Below are positions 9,486 to 19,018 of a stretch of 64,000 nt of DNA, piece by piece (positions within the stretch are counted from its first letter, which is position 1; every line of letters begins with the position of its first letter). The stretch is from Ruminococcaceae bacterium UBA3753 (GTDB lineage Bacteria > Bacillota > Clostridia > Oscillospirales > Acutalibacteraceae). Under the pieces are notes generated by a model. That model was not told where the DNA came from and did not search any database. It worked only from the letters and a program-made list of their open reading frames with translations. The stretch spans positions 23,159 through 87,158 of the forward strand of contig DFGJ01000038.1 of NCBI GenBank assembly GCA_002372375.1, written 5' to 3'. The translations under genes were made by a program, and so were the position numbers.

Positions 9486-11051
9486 TTATTTAGTTGGTAT
9501 AAGAATCATAGTTTTAGAGCTTAGAGACTCTTCATCAGTAAGTTCGTTTTCTTCTCTAATAGCTAGCTCAGAAATATAATATTTTTTAGCGATGTCCCAT
9601 ATTTTTTCTCCACTATCAGCGTAATACAAAGTTAGAGGTGCTTTATTCTCGTTACTTACGGGACTTTCTTCATCACAATCCAGTTTTTCGATAGAGCTTA
9701 TTTTTTTAGATTCGTAAACTATGCTATCCAGTGTAATATTTGTATTTATTTCTAAGTTTTTATTTTCTTTCAACTTATAATCTATGTATTCTATGTTTAT
9801 TCTCGGTTCAATAACTAGATTTTTTTCGTCCTCGCTAAAGCTATGTGTATATTCAAAGTCGATTACTTTTTCAAAATAAGCAGTTTCATTTTCAACATTA
9901 ATGTAAAAAACGCATATATTATACTTGCCGGTAAATTTTATATTTTCGCCATCATAAATTGCCTTTGCACTAGAGAGTTCATTTCTGAGGTCAATTATTC
10001 TCGCTGCGTTTATACTGTTCAGATCGATAGTAGTCTCATGGATGTAGGTTGGGGATATTTGTTTTAAAAAAGTGTTTAGAGACATGTCTTTTTTCTGAAC
10101 AATAGATTTATACGAAGTAGAGTATGCATCTTTTAGAACACAGGTTTCTTTGCTTTCAAAATAGCAGGCACTAGCAAGAACTTTAGCATCCAAGGCGATA
10201 AGTCCGGTTTCTCCCGTTGTGTCCGATTTAACATTTATGTCATGGGTAACGGGTGTTATACTTATGCAGCAATTGCCTTCATCTTGTAGATCATCAACAT
10301 CAATTATTTGACTGAATTCCAGATCATGACTTAAATTGTTAATTTCTCCGGTTTCAATATCACTTATATACAGCAAACTCAATTTTGCGGTGCAATTTAG
10401 TATAAGTTTGTTAGTTATAGCCCTGTAATCTTTTAACTTCACGCTTAGACTGCTGTTTATTATGGTTTCTATGGGTAATAAATCTTTTTCTAGCTGGAAA
10501 GTTTCTGCTATAGAAAATTCTTTTTGAGTCATACTACGCAAGCTATTTAAGCTTATAGTGGAAGTCTTTTGCTCGATGTTTTCCCCATCTATGTTGGAGG
10601 GTATTTCTTGTTCATTTTTTGTTTTTAAGGTCGTTTTAACCGAAAATTCACCATGAATGTCTAATCTTCTTTGTGTGATAGCTCTACAATTTATGTACTC
10701 AATGTTGGTCTTGGAGAATATTAACATATTGCTGTCGATATTTTTTGAATCTAATGGCTTTTTTAATTTGTAATAGACGTTGAAAGGACTAGTATATTCG
10801 CAGGAATGGATAACCATTTTTTCAGCGTCAAGGTATATTAAACTTATTGTAAAGATTCCTTCTACATCTATTTTGTCGTTTTCTATTTTTTCCCTTAGTA
10901 TTCTTGGATATGCTTGACACTTTAAAATTTTTTGAATATCCGGACAGTAATCTGGTAAGTTAAAGTCTAGATCTATGGGTTGGGATACATTCCCTTCAAA
11001 TATTGTAGAGCATATTCCGATGGTATCTTTGTTAATAGAATACTCCAACAT
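9486..11051 (-). CDS. sipL: SipL-like SpoIVA-interacting coat protein (DUF3794 + LysM)
   Basis: This 521 aa protein has DUF3794-type repeats and a C-terminal LysM domain (about residues 470-521, YYADSGEKIWDIAKKYYI to ILIPTK). The arrangement matches SipL, the clostridial partner that brings SpoIVA to the forespore through its LysM domain. Position supports this: it is the gene immediately upstream of spoIVA on the same strand. The ATG start has AGGAAAGG just upstream. There is no signal peptide, as expected for a mother-cell cytoplasmic protein. The DUF3794 repeats are assigned by overall pattern, so the symbol is less certain than the domain call. Confidence 0.85.
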   Translation of the reverse strand: MLEYSINKDTIGICSTIFEGNVSQPIDLDFNLPDYCPDIQKILKCQAYPRILREKIENDKIDVEGIFTISLIYLDAEKMVIHSCEYTSPFNVYYKLKKPLDSKNIDSNMLIFSKTNIEYINCRAITQRRLDIHGEFSVKTTLKTKNEQEIPSNIDGENIEQKTSTISLNSLRSMTQKEFSIAETFQLEKDLLPIETIINSSLSVKLKDYRAITNKLILNCTAKLSLLYISDIETGEINNLSHDLEFSQIIDVDDLQDEGNCCISITPVTHDINVKSDTTGETGLIALDAKVLASACYFESKETCVLKDAYSTSYKSIVQKKDMSLNTFLKQISPTYIHETTIDLNSINAARIIDLRNELSSAKAIYDGENIKFTGKYNICVFYINVENETAYFEKVIDFEYTHSFSEDEKNLVIEPRINIEYIDYKLKENKNLEINTNITLDSIVYESKKISSIEKLDCDEESPVSNENKAPLTLYYADSGEKIWDIAKKYYISELAIREENELTDEESLSSKTMILIPTK

Positions 11052-11401
11052 TTTTCACCTTTCCTTTAAAACGTTGCTTTGTTTCATAAAATAATTTTTA
11101 TTCACTGATCTTTTTGTTTATGCAAAGACAGTGCGGTTCAATTTTGTGCAAGGCTGCTTTATTCCAATGCAGATGTTAATAGTAATAAAAAGAAACAAAA
11201 CTTAAATGTTTAGCTAAAAACTACATATTGGATGTATTTTTAGAGTTTAATAATAATAATCACAGGATATTTTATATTTATGCTAAGTTTTCTACATTTA
11301 TAAATGTATTTAATGTCTATAATTAGCTGATTTATTTTGACGATTACTGCAATTGATGTATAATCAAGTAAGTCTTATATTTACACAGAGCGTCGTTATT
11401 T
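11052..11401. other. Divergent spacer between sipL and ftsQ
   Basis: This 350-bp region separates the minus-strand sporulation pair from the plus-strand division genes. It holds the ftsQ promoter described separately. No sigma-E promoter for sipL could be fixed with confidence. Confidence 0.4.
11337..11364 (+). promoter_or_regulatory. Predicted sigma-A promoter of ftsQ
   Basis: TTGACG (11337-11342), a 16-base spacer and a perfect TATAAT (11359-11364) precede ftsQ, giving a leader of about 30 bases. This is one of the best vegetative promoters in the window. Confidence 0.7.
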
Positions 11402-12214
11402 ATGGCTACTTATGTATCTAAAAAGCGTATTTTTTTGGAAAGAAAGAGGCGGATATATAGAAGGAAGCTTTTTCTGCATAGATTGAGTATATTTCTTATT
11501 TCACTTATCTTTTTTGCATTGATCTTTTTAGCGTGGACTTTTTTTAATAGGTTTTTTTCTGTCAAAGAGGTCTGTGTTGATATGGATACGCCTCTTTATA
11601 GTCAAGAAGAAATTGTTGAAGTGAGTGAGTTAAAAGAGGAAAGTAATATATTTTTTTGCCACAAAGATGAAATAAAATCTAGAATTGAAAAAAAATTGCC
11701 CTTCGCTAACGTAATTGATATTAAGAAAAAATTTCCGAGTAAGATATTAATAAATGTTGGGGAATTAAAAAGATTTGTGACGTTTAAGACCGATTTCGGT
11801 TTTGTTACAACGGATAGTTTATTTAAGGTTTTGGAAATAATTCCTAGTTTAGGTTCAAATGTACCTATAGTTAATGGTGCAAGAATAGTAGATGCAACTC
11901 CTGGAGATACATTGTGTTTGGAATCTTTAGATCAGAAAACTGCTTTGGTGGATCTAATGAATTCTTTAGGTAAGGATATAATGCACTCAATTGTCGAAAT
12001 CGATATTAGTAATTTAGACGATATAAGGATTATGTATGAGAATAGAATTTTGGTTAAGCTGGGGAGCATTGGTGGCATTGAAAAGAAAAAAGAGATTATG
12101 CAGCACATATTAACTGAAAAAATACGAAGTGATGAAGGTGGAAAATTAGATTTATCCCTTTTCTTGGCCAGTGGTAAGGTGCATTTTTTGCCTTCCGAAA
12201 TGCAAGTTAAGTGA
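11402..12214 (+). CDS. ftsQ: Cell-division protein FtsQ/DivIB
   Basis: FtsQ/DivIB is a bitopic membrane protein that links the early and late divisome through its POTRA domain. This 270 aa protein has a basic N terminus (KKRIFLERKRRIYRRK), one transmembrane helix at about residues 27-48, then an extracytoplasmic region beginning FFSVKEVCVD that fits the POTRA and beta domains. The length is normal. It sits upstream of ftsZ as in many Clostridia; no ftsA is present between them. No obvious Shine-Dalgarno sequence precedes the ATG, so initiation from a short leader is possible. Sequence conservation in this family is low, so the call rests on topology plus context. Confidence 0.85.
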   Translation: MATYVSKKRIFLERKRRIYRRKLFLHRLSIFLISLIFFALIFLAWTFFNRFFSVKEVCVDMDTPLYSQEEIVEVSELKEESNIFFCHKDEIKSRIEKKLPFANVIDIKKKFPSKILINVGELKRFVTFKTDFGFVTTDSLFKVLEIIPSLGSNVPIVNGARIVDATPGDTLCLESLDQKTALVDLMNSLGKDIMHSIVEIDISNLDDIRIMYENRILVKLGSIGGIEKKKEIMQHILTEKIRSDEGGKLDLSLFLASGKVHFLPSEMQVK

Positions 12215-12231
12215 TTAGTAATTGGCTGTAA

Positions 12232-12314
12232 AAAATAAAGCGGTATGGCGTTTTGGATTTGGGTTCTCTCAAGTTGCTAGGTAACTTTAGCGGAAAAGTT
12301 ACACGCTTTATTTT
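12232..12314 (+). ncRNA. Candidate structured RNA or complex terminator between ftsQ and ftsZ
   Basis: A perfect 11-bp inverted repeat (AAAATAAAGCG at 12232-12242 with CGCTTTATTTT at 12304-12314) encloses two further hairpins: TTGGG/CTCAA with a 4-base loop near 12259-12272, and an 8-bp stem GTAACTTT/AAAGTTAC at 12281-12302 with a 6-base loop. Together they form a closed multi-arm structure. It does not fit a tRNA. It may be an attenuator controlling ftsZ, a terminator of ftsQ or a small RNA. The rest of the 388-bp spacer is A/T-rich with no gene. Confidence 0.45.
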
Positions 12315-12608
12315 GATTAAATTGTTTTTTATTATAATTTTTACTTTTTGCTTAAACTTATAAAACACAACAATATTATTAGCGTTTTTATTGTATGTAG
12401 ATATGTTTTAAATATAAATCATATGGATTTTATTTTTTATATCTGAATTTGAATTTTATAGTTCTTAATGATTGTTTATTTGCTTTCATTTTTGCAATTA
12501 GTATATTGAAATGATTAAAAATAAGTGTTAGATTATAAACAGGTTGTTTTGTTATAGTATGATTAAGTTTAGAAGATTATTCGTAAAAAAGTTCAGGGAG
12601 TCGTGGTT

Positions 12609-13892
12609 ATGTCTTTTGATTATGGTTATGGAAACGAAGCAGATAATGGTTCGTTGGTTCAAATCAAAGTTGTTGGTGTGGGAGGTGGCGGCGGTAATGC
12701 TCTCGACGGCATGGTTTCTGCAGGGGTTAAGTGTGTTGATTTTGTAGCGGTCAATACAGATAAGCAAGCTCTTTTGCGCTCTAAAGCTGGTCAAAAAATA
12801 CAGATCGGTGAAAAGATAACTCAAGGTAAAGGTGCTGGGTCAAGACCGGAAGTTGGTCAGAAGTCTGCTGAAGAAAGTAGGGAAGACATTTCTCAAGCAA
12901 TAAAGGGTGCCGATATGGTATTTATTACTGCTGGTATGGGTGGTGGCACTGGCACTGGTGCAGCACCAGTGGTCGCCAAAATTGCTAGAGAGATGGGAAT
13001 CTTGACGATAGGAATTGTTACTAAGCCGTTTGCTTTTGAGGGCAAGAGACGAATGATGCAGGCCGAAAAAGGAATAACAGCATTAAAGGAACACGTGGAT
13101 TCTTTGGTTATAATACCAAATGAGCGTTTGAAGTATGCCAGTGAGCAAAAGATTACACTTATGAACGCCTTTGCCGTTGCTGATGATGTTTTACGTCAGG
13201 GTGTGCAGAGTATATCTGATTTAATTTTAGTGCCAGGACTTGTCAATTTGGATTTTGCTGATGTTACTGAGATAATGAAGGAGGCCGGTTATGCACATAT
13301 GGGTGTTGGAAGGGCGTCTGGAAAAGAAAAAGGAGAAACAGCGGCAAGACTCGCTATTACCAGCCCGTTGTTAGAAACTGCTATTCAAGGTGCGCGCGGT
13401 GTTATAATAAACATCAAGTCTTCACCTGACATTAGCCTTGAAGAGATAGAGTTAGCTTCTAAGCTGATTTCGGAGCAAGCCGATCCTGAAGCTAATATAA
13501 TTTGGGGTGCAGCGATTGACCAGAATATGGATGATGAAATGAGTGTAACGGTTATAGCAACGGGCTTCACTGACGACGGATCCTTTTCTTCGAGGAATGT
13601 CGCGTCAGATTTTCTTTATAATGAAAAGAGGGAACGTCCACTAAGAGGCGTAGAGGAGAGGGGTTCGTTTTCAAGGACTTCAGAAAATTCCTTTGGTAGG
13701 GCCGGTCAGTCGGGATATGGTGGAGATGCAGTACGTGGCAAGGGCAGTTCCGAAAACTTTGGTTCATTTTTGAGGAATTCTGATGGTTTGTCGAATGATA
13801 ATAGAACAGGAAACTCAAAAAGTTCTTCTACATCTGTGGAGGATGCCTATTATGATATAATGTCCATTTTTAATGGCAAGGGCGATAAGTAA
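12609..13892 (+). CDS. ftsZ: Cell-division GTPase FtsZ
   Basis: FtsZ is the tubulin-like GTPase that forms the cytokinetic ring at mid-cell. The nucleotide-binding region ([11 protein letters not shown] near residue 22) and the tubulin signature [10 protein letters not shown] near residue 106 are intact. A Gly/Ser/Asn-rich linker begins near residue 325. The C-terminal tail ([12 protein letters not shown]) is a poor match to the usual conserved peptide that docks FtsA/SepF, in line with the absence of ftsA here. The ATG at 12609 is preferred over the GTG at 12603 because GGGAG ends eight bases before it. The 427 aa length is slightly above average, owing to the linker. Confidence 0.97.
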   Translation: MSFDYGYGNEADNGSLVQIKVVGVGGGGGNALDGMVSAGVKCVDFVAVNTDKQALLRSKAGQKIQIGEKITQGKGAGSRPEVGQKSAEESREDISQAIKGADMVFITAGMGGGTGTGAAPVVAKIAREMGILTIGIVTKPFAFEGKRRMMQAEKGITALKEHVDSLVIIPNERLKYASEQKITLMNAFAVADDVLRQGVQSISDLILVPGLVNLDFADVTEIMKEAGYAHMGVGRASGKEKGETAARLAITSPLLETAIQGARGVIINIKSSPDISLEEIELASKLISEQADPEANIIWGAAIDQNMDDEMSVTVIATGFTDDGSFSSRNVASDFLYNEKRERPLRGVEERGSFSRTSENSFGRAGQSGYGGDAVRGKGSSENFGSFLRNSDGLSNDNRTGNSKSSSTSVEDAYYDIMSIFNGKGDK

Positions 13893-13920
13893 GCGTTGAT
13901 TGTGGAAATTATGTAAAAAA

Positions 13921-14780
13921 GTTTTAAAATTTAGATCTTGATTTTTGGGTAAGTCTTGAAGTTGTAGGTTTTCGTTTTTTAGTTGGGTAACTTTGTTCGA
14001 TTGGGTTGTGTCTGTAGCTGAATGTTTGGAGTTTAGTTTAAGCAGGTAGTCTATTGAGTAGCTTGTGTAGAAGCTTCGGTGTTTAGTTTTTTTGTCTTGG
14101 CTATTGTTTAAGTTTTAAAGTTTTAGATTTTTGTTTTTGCTGGGCAATGTAGTAGTTTTGGGTATAGCTGGAGCTGAGTGTTTGGAGTTTAGTTTAAGCA
14201 GGTAGTTTGTCGTGTGGCATGTGTAAAGGCCTCAGAGTATGCTTTTTTGCCCTAGCTATTGTTTAAGTTTTGGAATTTTAAACTTTTGTTTTGTTGGGTA
14301 GTTTGACAGTTTTGGGTGTAGCTGGAGTGGAATGTTTGGAGTTCAGTTTAAGCTGGTAGTTTATTGAGTAGCTTGTGTAAAGGCCTAAGTGTTTAGTTTT
14401 TTTGTCTTGGCTATTAGTTTTGAAATTTTAGATTTTTGTTTTTGTTGGGTAAGTTCGACAATTTGGGGTGTAGCTGGCGCTGATTAGTTTAGGCAGGTTA
14501 GTTTATCGAGTGGCTTGTGTAAAGGCCTCAGAGCTTGGTTTTCTGTCTTGGCTATTGTTTAAGTTTTGAAATTTTAGATTTTTGTTTTTGTTGGGTAATT
14601 TGATAATTTGGATGCCGAGTGTAAAGGTACATTTTAGTTGAGTGATTGATTGTGTGACCTGTGCGGAGGTTTTGATACTTAAATTTTTGCCTTGTCTTTC
14701 AGTAGAGTTTTGGAATCGTAAATCTTTGTTTTTTAGCTGAACAACTTTTGCGGTTAGTGCGTGACTGATGCTGCGTGCTT
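13921..14780 (+). repeat. Non-coding tandem repeat array downstream of ftsZ (~5-6 units of 140-155 bp)
   Basis: Starting about 30 bases after the ftsZ stop, a G/T-rich unit is repeated five to six times. The anchor tgtcttggctattg (variants) falls near 14093, 14248, 14402, 14543 and 14688, so the period is 140-155 bp. Each unit also carries versions of tgtttggagtttagttta and gcttgtgtaaaggcct. Units differ by substitutions and small indels and worsen toward the right end. Unlike the other arrays in the window, the unit is not a copy of the ftsZ coding end and carries no conserved reading frame. Confidence 0.85.
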
Positions 14781-15619
14781 AGGGGGCAGTTGTTGCTTTT
14801 TTGTTCCGTACTTCCCGGTGTCTGTAAAGTTGCGTAATTGAGTGTGTTTTTTAGTGGCTCGCAATGGTGATTGTTTGTGAATATTTTTGCGATAGTAAAA
14901 GAACAAATTTTAATTTTTTTCACAGTTATTGGCTGAGTTTTAGAAAATTGGTCTACCAGCTTACTATTCTGGTTTCGGGGCTGTCCTGTGCTTGTGGTTT
15001 TTCTTTGTACGCTAAGCCTAGGAGTTTCTTACTTATGCCTTTAGTTTATGTCGTCTAGGTTTGTTTGGAGCTTTCGGGACTTTTTGGAAAACAGTTGTTG
15101 TCAAAGTTTCTGTATTTTTCTTTTTATTTTGCGGTATCTGCGTTTTTGTATTGCAAATTATTTACTGTTATAAGTATTTAGCTCTGTAATAGCTAGTCCT
15201 ATTATGTCTAAATTTTGTTTTACCAAAGTACTATGTATTAGTTTTTACCGTAATAATAGAATTTTAAGGTATTGCGATTTAGTATCGGCAACAATTGTAA
15301 GTTCTGTTTTGTGATTTTAGTATTGTGTGTATAATTTTGCCTATTTATGTAAAAGGTTGTGTGTTATAGAAGAATATCCCTTAATTCCTTGATTTTATTT
15401 TTATTTTGTGCTAACATCGAGGAGTGTGTTTGTATATGTTTTGAGCTTTGTCGCGAAGTGTAGCCTGATGTTTTAAGTTTTCGTCGTTTTTTGTTTACGT
15501 AATTCGCACGAAAAGTTAGTTTGTATTCAGGTATTATGCAGCTAAAGCGAGATTCGATTAGGCACCCATTGCTGTTTTTTAGCAATAACTTGTGAGTAAA
15601 GGAGGCGAAATTTTAAAGC
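14781..15619. other. 0.84-kb spacer before the ribosomal superoperon
   Basis: No gene is recognised. Short open frames here have no family features. A TATAAT with an upstream TGTG (15330-15335) and a weak -35 TTGTGA could be the promoter of the rpsJ operon, leaving a ~280-base leader. The + strand is strongly T and G biased. Confidence 0.4.
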
Positions 15620-15928
15620 TTGAGCACAAAGAAGATAAGTGTCAAACTCAGAGGTTATGATCATCAGCTTTTAGACAGTGCGGCAAAGAAGATAGTGGAT
15701 GTAGTTGGTCGTACGGGTGGACTGGTTTCTGGACCTATACCGTTACCGACGAAAAAGAAAGTTGTTACTGTACTCCGTGCTGTGCATAAATATAAGGACA
15801 GCAGGGAACAGTTCGAGACACGCATTCATAAGAGGCTGATTATTGTAATCTCGCCTTCGGCTAAGACTGTCGATGCGCTCTCGTCTTTGGATATTCCACC
15901 AGGAGTAGACGTTGAAGTAAAAGTCTAG
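15620..15928 (+). CDS. rpsJ: 30S ribosomal protein S10
   Basis: S10 is a small-subunit head protein that also acts with NusB in antitermination. The 102 aa sequence is full length and collinear with the family ([13 protein letters not shown], then the loop [17 protein letters not shown] and the C-terminal [12 protein letters not shown]). The TTG start is set by the family N terminus; a GGAGG lies 14 bases upstream, an unusually wide spacing. It is the first gene of the S10 operon. Confidence 0.97.
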   Translation: MSTKKISVKLRGYDHQLLDSAAKKIVDVVGRTGGLVSGPIPLPTKKKVVTVLRAVHKYKDSREQFETRIHKRLIIVISPSAKTVDALSSLDIPPGVDVEVKV

Positions 15929-16014
15929 CTGTACTGAGTGTGTTTGTTTGTGCCCTTAGGGGTCAAGTTGATTTGGGGTCAACCAATAACCTGCTTAAGG
16001 AGGAAAAAGTTTAC

Positions 16015-16692
16015 TTGGAAAAAGCGATTCTGGGCAGAAAAGTGGGGATGACGCAGATTTTTGACAAAAGCGGTAATGTAGTACCTGTTACTGTTCTTAA
16101 TGTTGGTCCGTGCGTTGTTTCGCAGATTAAAAGTAGGGACAAAGATGGGTATGATGCTGTTCAGCTGGGTTTTGAAGATATCAAGCTTAAATATCGTAGG
16201 GGCGCGCGTTCCACAAAGTTTAAAGGAAAACCGATAAATATTACTATGCCTTTGCAAGGGCATTTTCTCAAAAACAATGTTGCCCCCAAGAAGGTGCTTA
16301 GAGAGTTTAGGCCTTTAGATGTTTCTAAGTATAGTGTGGGGAACATTATTAAGGCTGATGTGTTTTCGGTTGATGAACGTGTGGATGTTGTGGGTACTAG
16401 TAAAGGTAAGGGATACGCTGGTGTAATTAAAAGATGGAACTGCAGAAGATTAAAGGAGTCTCATGGTAGTGGACCGGTTGTTAGACATGCTGGGTCCAAC
16501 GGTGGATGTTCGGATCCTTCAAGGGTGTTTAAAGGTAAGAAACTGCCAGGACATTTGGGATCCGAGAGAGTGACTGTGCAGAATTTAAGAGTTGTTTTGG
16601 TAGATGCTGAAAGTAACGTGATGGCATTAAAAGGAGCTGTCCCTGGGCCGATCGGTGGGATTGTGTTGGTTAAAGATAGTGTTAAAGCTTAA
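16015..16692 (+). CDS. rplC: 50S ribosomal protein L3
   Basis: L3 organises the 3' end of 23S rRNA early in 50S assembly. The start is set at the TTG at 16015, eleven bases after AAGGAGG, because the family begins [12 protein letters not shown] at this point. A longer upstream open frame from 15940 is leader sequence. The protein is 225 aa with the conserved [17 protein letters not shown] loop near residues 145-165 that reaches toward the peptidyl transferase centre. It follows rpsJ and precedes rplD as in all S10 operons. Confidence 0.96.
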   Translation: MEKAILGRKVGMTQIFDKSGNVVPVTVLNVGPCVVSQIKSRDKDGYDAVQLGFEDIKLKYRRGARSTKFKGKPINITMPLQGHFLKNNVAPKKVLREFRPLDVSKYSVGNIIKADVFSVDERVDVVGTSKGKGYAGVIKRWNCRRLKESHGSGPVVRHAGSNGGCSDPSRVFKGKKLPGHLGSERVTVQNLRVVLVDAESNVMALKGAVPGPIGGIVLVKDSVKA

Positions 16693-16715
16693 AATTATGA
16701 AAGGAGGGTGGATTA

Positions 16716-17339
16716 GTGCCGAAAGTCAAGGTCTTTAATATGCAAGGCGAAGTGGTCGGCGAACTGAGTCTTAGTGACGCTGTTTTTGGAATAGAGCCGA
16801 ATGTTAATGTTATGCATGAAGTTGTTGTGAATCAGTTGGCTAATAAACGTCAGGGGACGCAGTCAGCTTTAACGAGAGCGGAAGTTTCGGGTGGAGGCCG
16901 AAAGCCGTGGCGACAAAAAGGAACCGGCCATGCTAGGCAGGGATCTACGCGTGCTCCACAGTGGAGACATGGTGGTGTTGTTTTTGCGCCAAAGCCCAGA
17001 GATTATCGATATACTTTGAACAAGAAAGAAAGAAGATTGGCTTTGAGATCAGCTCTTTCCAGCAAATGTAGAGATGGCTCGATCGTTATTTTAGATTCTG
17101 TTGACCTCGAGACTTACAAGACGAAAGCTGTTGTGAATATGTTGACTGCGTTGGGAGTTTCGAGCAAGTCTTTGTTGGTACTTGCCGGGCCTAGGAAAAC
17201 AGTGGTAAACTCTTCAAGAAATATACAAGGGATGCAGACCTCGCAGGTTAACACTTTGAATGTTTACGATATTTTAAGGGCTAAACATTTGATTTTAGAA
17301 AAAGAGGCCACTCTTAAGATTGAGGAGGTTTACGCTTAG
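16716..17339 (+). CDS. rplD: 50S ribosomal protein L4
   Basis: L4 lines the peptide exit tunnel and in many bacteria autoregulates the S10 operon. It is full length at 207 aa. The extended tunnel loop (RAEVSGGGRKPWRQKGTG, then the GSTRAPQWRHGG segment) is intact near residues 47-80. GTG start preceded by AAAGGAGGG. Its end carries the ribosome-binding site of rplW. Confidence 0.97.
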   Translation: MPKVKVFNMQGEVVGELSLSDAVFGIEPNVNVMHEVVVNQLANKRQGTQSALTRAEVSGGGRKPWRQKGTGHARQGSTRAPQWRHGGVVFAPKPRDYRYTLNKKERRLALRSALSSKCRDGSIVILDSVDLETYKTKAVVNMLTALGVSSKSLLVLAGPRKTVVNSSRNIQGMQTSQVNTLNVYDILRAKHLILEKEATLKIEEVYA

Positions 17340-17340
17340 T

Positions 17341-17637
17341 ATGAAATTTTCACACGATGTTGTAATTAATCCTATAATCACAGAGAAATCGATGAGGTGT
17401 GTTGGTGCGAAACAATACATTTTTGAGGTTGCAAGAAGCGCTAGCAAACATGTGATTAAATCTGCTGTGGAAGAGTGTTTTGGTGTTAAAGTCCAAAAAA
17501 TTAACACCCAAAATGTGCGAGGCCATTTTAGGAGACAAGGTAGAAACTCTGGTGGGTATACGTCTTCGTGGAAAAAGGCGATCGTTAAGCTGACCCCTAG
17601 CAGTAAGTCGATAGAGTACTTTGAAAGTATAGTTTAA
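17341..17637 (+). CDS. rplW: 50S ribosomal protein L23
   Basis: L23 sits at the tunnel exit and docks SRP and trigger factor. The 98 aa sequence shows the family N terminus (IINPIITEKSM pattern) and the RNA-binding segment ending GRNSGGYTSSWKKAIV. The ATG directly after the rplD stop is chosen; AGGAGG lies inside the end of rplD. The usual next gene, rplB, is displaced by 1.4 kb containing a spacer and a membrane-protein gene. Confidence 0.96.
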   Translation: MKFSHDVVINPIITEKSMRCVGAKQYIFEVARSASKHVIKSAVEECFGVKVQKINTQNVRGHFRRQGRNSGGYTSSWKKAIVKLTPSSKSIEYFESIV

Positions 17638-17946
17638 GCAGTGATCGTGTGGTTTTAAACGGAGTGTTGGTTAGTTAGTATATTGGGAGTTATTTGTGGC
17701 TGGAGAGCTGACCGGTTTTGTTTTTTGTAGGTGTTTGTGCTTGATGTGAGAGTTTGATCGGATCTTGGTGTGGGGTATCTGCTGACGGTTTTGGCAGTTT
17801 ACTGTGGTGTGTACGGGTTTTTCGAGGCTTAGGTCTTTAGTTTTGTCTGGTAGTGTTTTGTTTTTTCTCTGTTGCTTAGTAACTTGTATGTAAGGCACAG
17901 TAAGGCTTTAAGAATAAAATTTGCAGGAATCGTTAAGAAAGTGCGT
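17638..17946. other. Spacer interrupting the S10 operon
   Basis: This 309-bp, G/T-rich stretch lies between rplW and the inserted membrane-protein gene. No gene, promoter or terminator is clearly visible. Confidence 0.35.
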
Positions 17947-18894
17947 ATGTTTGGTAAATTAGTAAAGAAAATTGAAGGTGTTGAGCTGCCGTTTTTTTCT
18001 TATGTGTGTGCTTCGTTGTTTTTCTTTGCATCGAGTTTTTTTCTTATTTGTAAAGGGAAGCACAATGGCATATATGGTATTTCCGTGCAGCTGTTTATTC
18101 ATCTTGCTGTATTTTTGCTGATTTTTACCAAGAGCAAGTCCTTTGGTTCACACATTTCAAGGATGGTTGCATTTTTAACTTTTTGCACTTTATCTCGAAC
18201 TTTGCGCTTTGTTTTACCTGCGGGTGAGAGCAGATGGCATGGAGATTGCTGGGTCTCTGATGGCGGCTCGCTTGAGATAGAAGCTTTTTTTAGTTTGCTT
18301 CTTGCTTATGTGAGTTATTTTGCTGTCAGGAGCACAGTTAGGAAGAACTTTTTACCAGACTGTTGTAGTGAAGTGATAAATACCTCAGGGCAAAATGGAA
18401 TTGCAGATATTGGTGCAGCTAATATTCATTCGTCCATTGTTTTGAAACTGATTTCGTTTTTTGATAAGTTTTGCCTACCAAATAGGTTTGGGATAGGTTT
18501 GTTTATTATATGTTGTTTGGGGCATGTGTTTTTTGGGTTTACGAATGCTCATCTTTATAATGCTAGCCTCTACTATGCTAACCCGGCGGGAGTAAGATCT
18601 GCAGTGGGTGACATATTTGCCTGGCATATTATGGATGTAGTATTATTTTTTGCTTCCATATTGATTGGTATTTTGTCATTTAAATCCAGATATTTTGGTG
18701 CCAAGTTTGTTAGATTTTTTACTTTTCTTGCTTTTGTCATCTTAAATGTAATCGTAGGATATTTTTACAATTTAAATTTACAGGGAATTTTGACAGTTTT
18801 AGGTATTACTGCCATAGTTTATTTGCTGATTAGGTTTTTCTTAACCAGGCTTTCTGCTAATAAGTGCGGCGGTGTTTGTAATTTTGTGGTGTAG
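17947..18894 (+). CDS. Polytopic membrane protein of unknown function inside the S10 operon
   Basis: This ~315 aa protein has about eight to nine hydrophobic segments and little else that identifies it. Two features stand out: a loop WHGDCWVSDGGSLEIEAFFS near residue 95, and paired half-molecules (a central hydrophilic segment around residues 140-165 separates two membrane bundles). I do not recognise a family; it superficially resembles lipoprotein diacylglyceryl transferase but lacks its signature. ATG 17947 or GTG 17941 are the likely starts, with AGGA just upstream; the frame stays open back to 17872. It sits between rplW and rplB, where bacteria normally have no gene, and would be co-transcribed with ribosomal proteins. 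Confidence 0.75.
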   Translation: MFGKLVKKIEGVELPFFSYVCASLFFFASSFFLICKGKHNGIYGISVQLFIHLAVFLLIFTKSKSFGSHISRMVAFLTFCTLSRTLRFVLPAGESRWHGDCWVSDGGSLEIEAFFSLLLAYVSYFAVRSTVRKNFLPDCCSEVINTSGQNGIADIGAANIHSSIVLKLISFFDKFCLPNRFGIGLFIICCLGHVFFGFTNAHLYNASLYYANPAGVRSAVGDIFAWHIMDVVLFFASILIGILSFKSRYFGAKFVRFFTFLAFVILNVIVGYFYNLNLQGILTVLGITAIVYLLIRFFLTRLSANKCGGVCNFVV

Positions 18895-19018
18895 GTTTTG
18901 CGAAATTTTTTTACAAGAGCGTTGTTGTTTTGTAGTTTATTTTAGGGCTGCGGCGAGTAAAATAATGGCATTTATGGAACCAGGGTTTCCGAAAAGCTAA
19001 AAAGAAAGGAGATTTTAT

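Noticed and set aside
12232..12314. tRNA gene between ftsQ and ftsZ
   Set aside because: The acceptor-like stem is too long (11 bp), the inner hairpins lack a 7-base anticodon loop and a TTCRA-type T loop, and no anticodon can be placed.
14864..15058. 64-codon open frame before rpsJ
   Set aside because: It lies at the end of a decayed repeat region, without ribosome-binding site or family features.
15940..16014. N-terminal extension of L3
   Set aside because: A proper AAGGAGG ribosome-binding site lies inside it, and the family start coincides with the TTG at 16015.
17947..18894. Prolipoprotein diacylglyceryl transferase
   Set aside because: The overall topology is similar, but the conserved Lgt signature and catalytic residues are not present.
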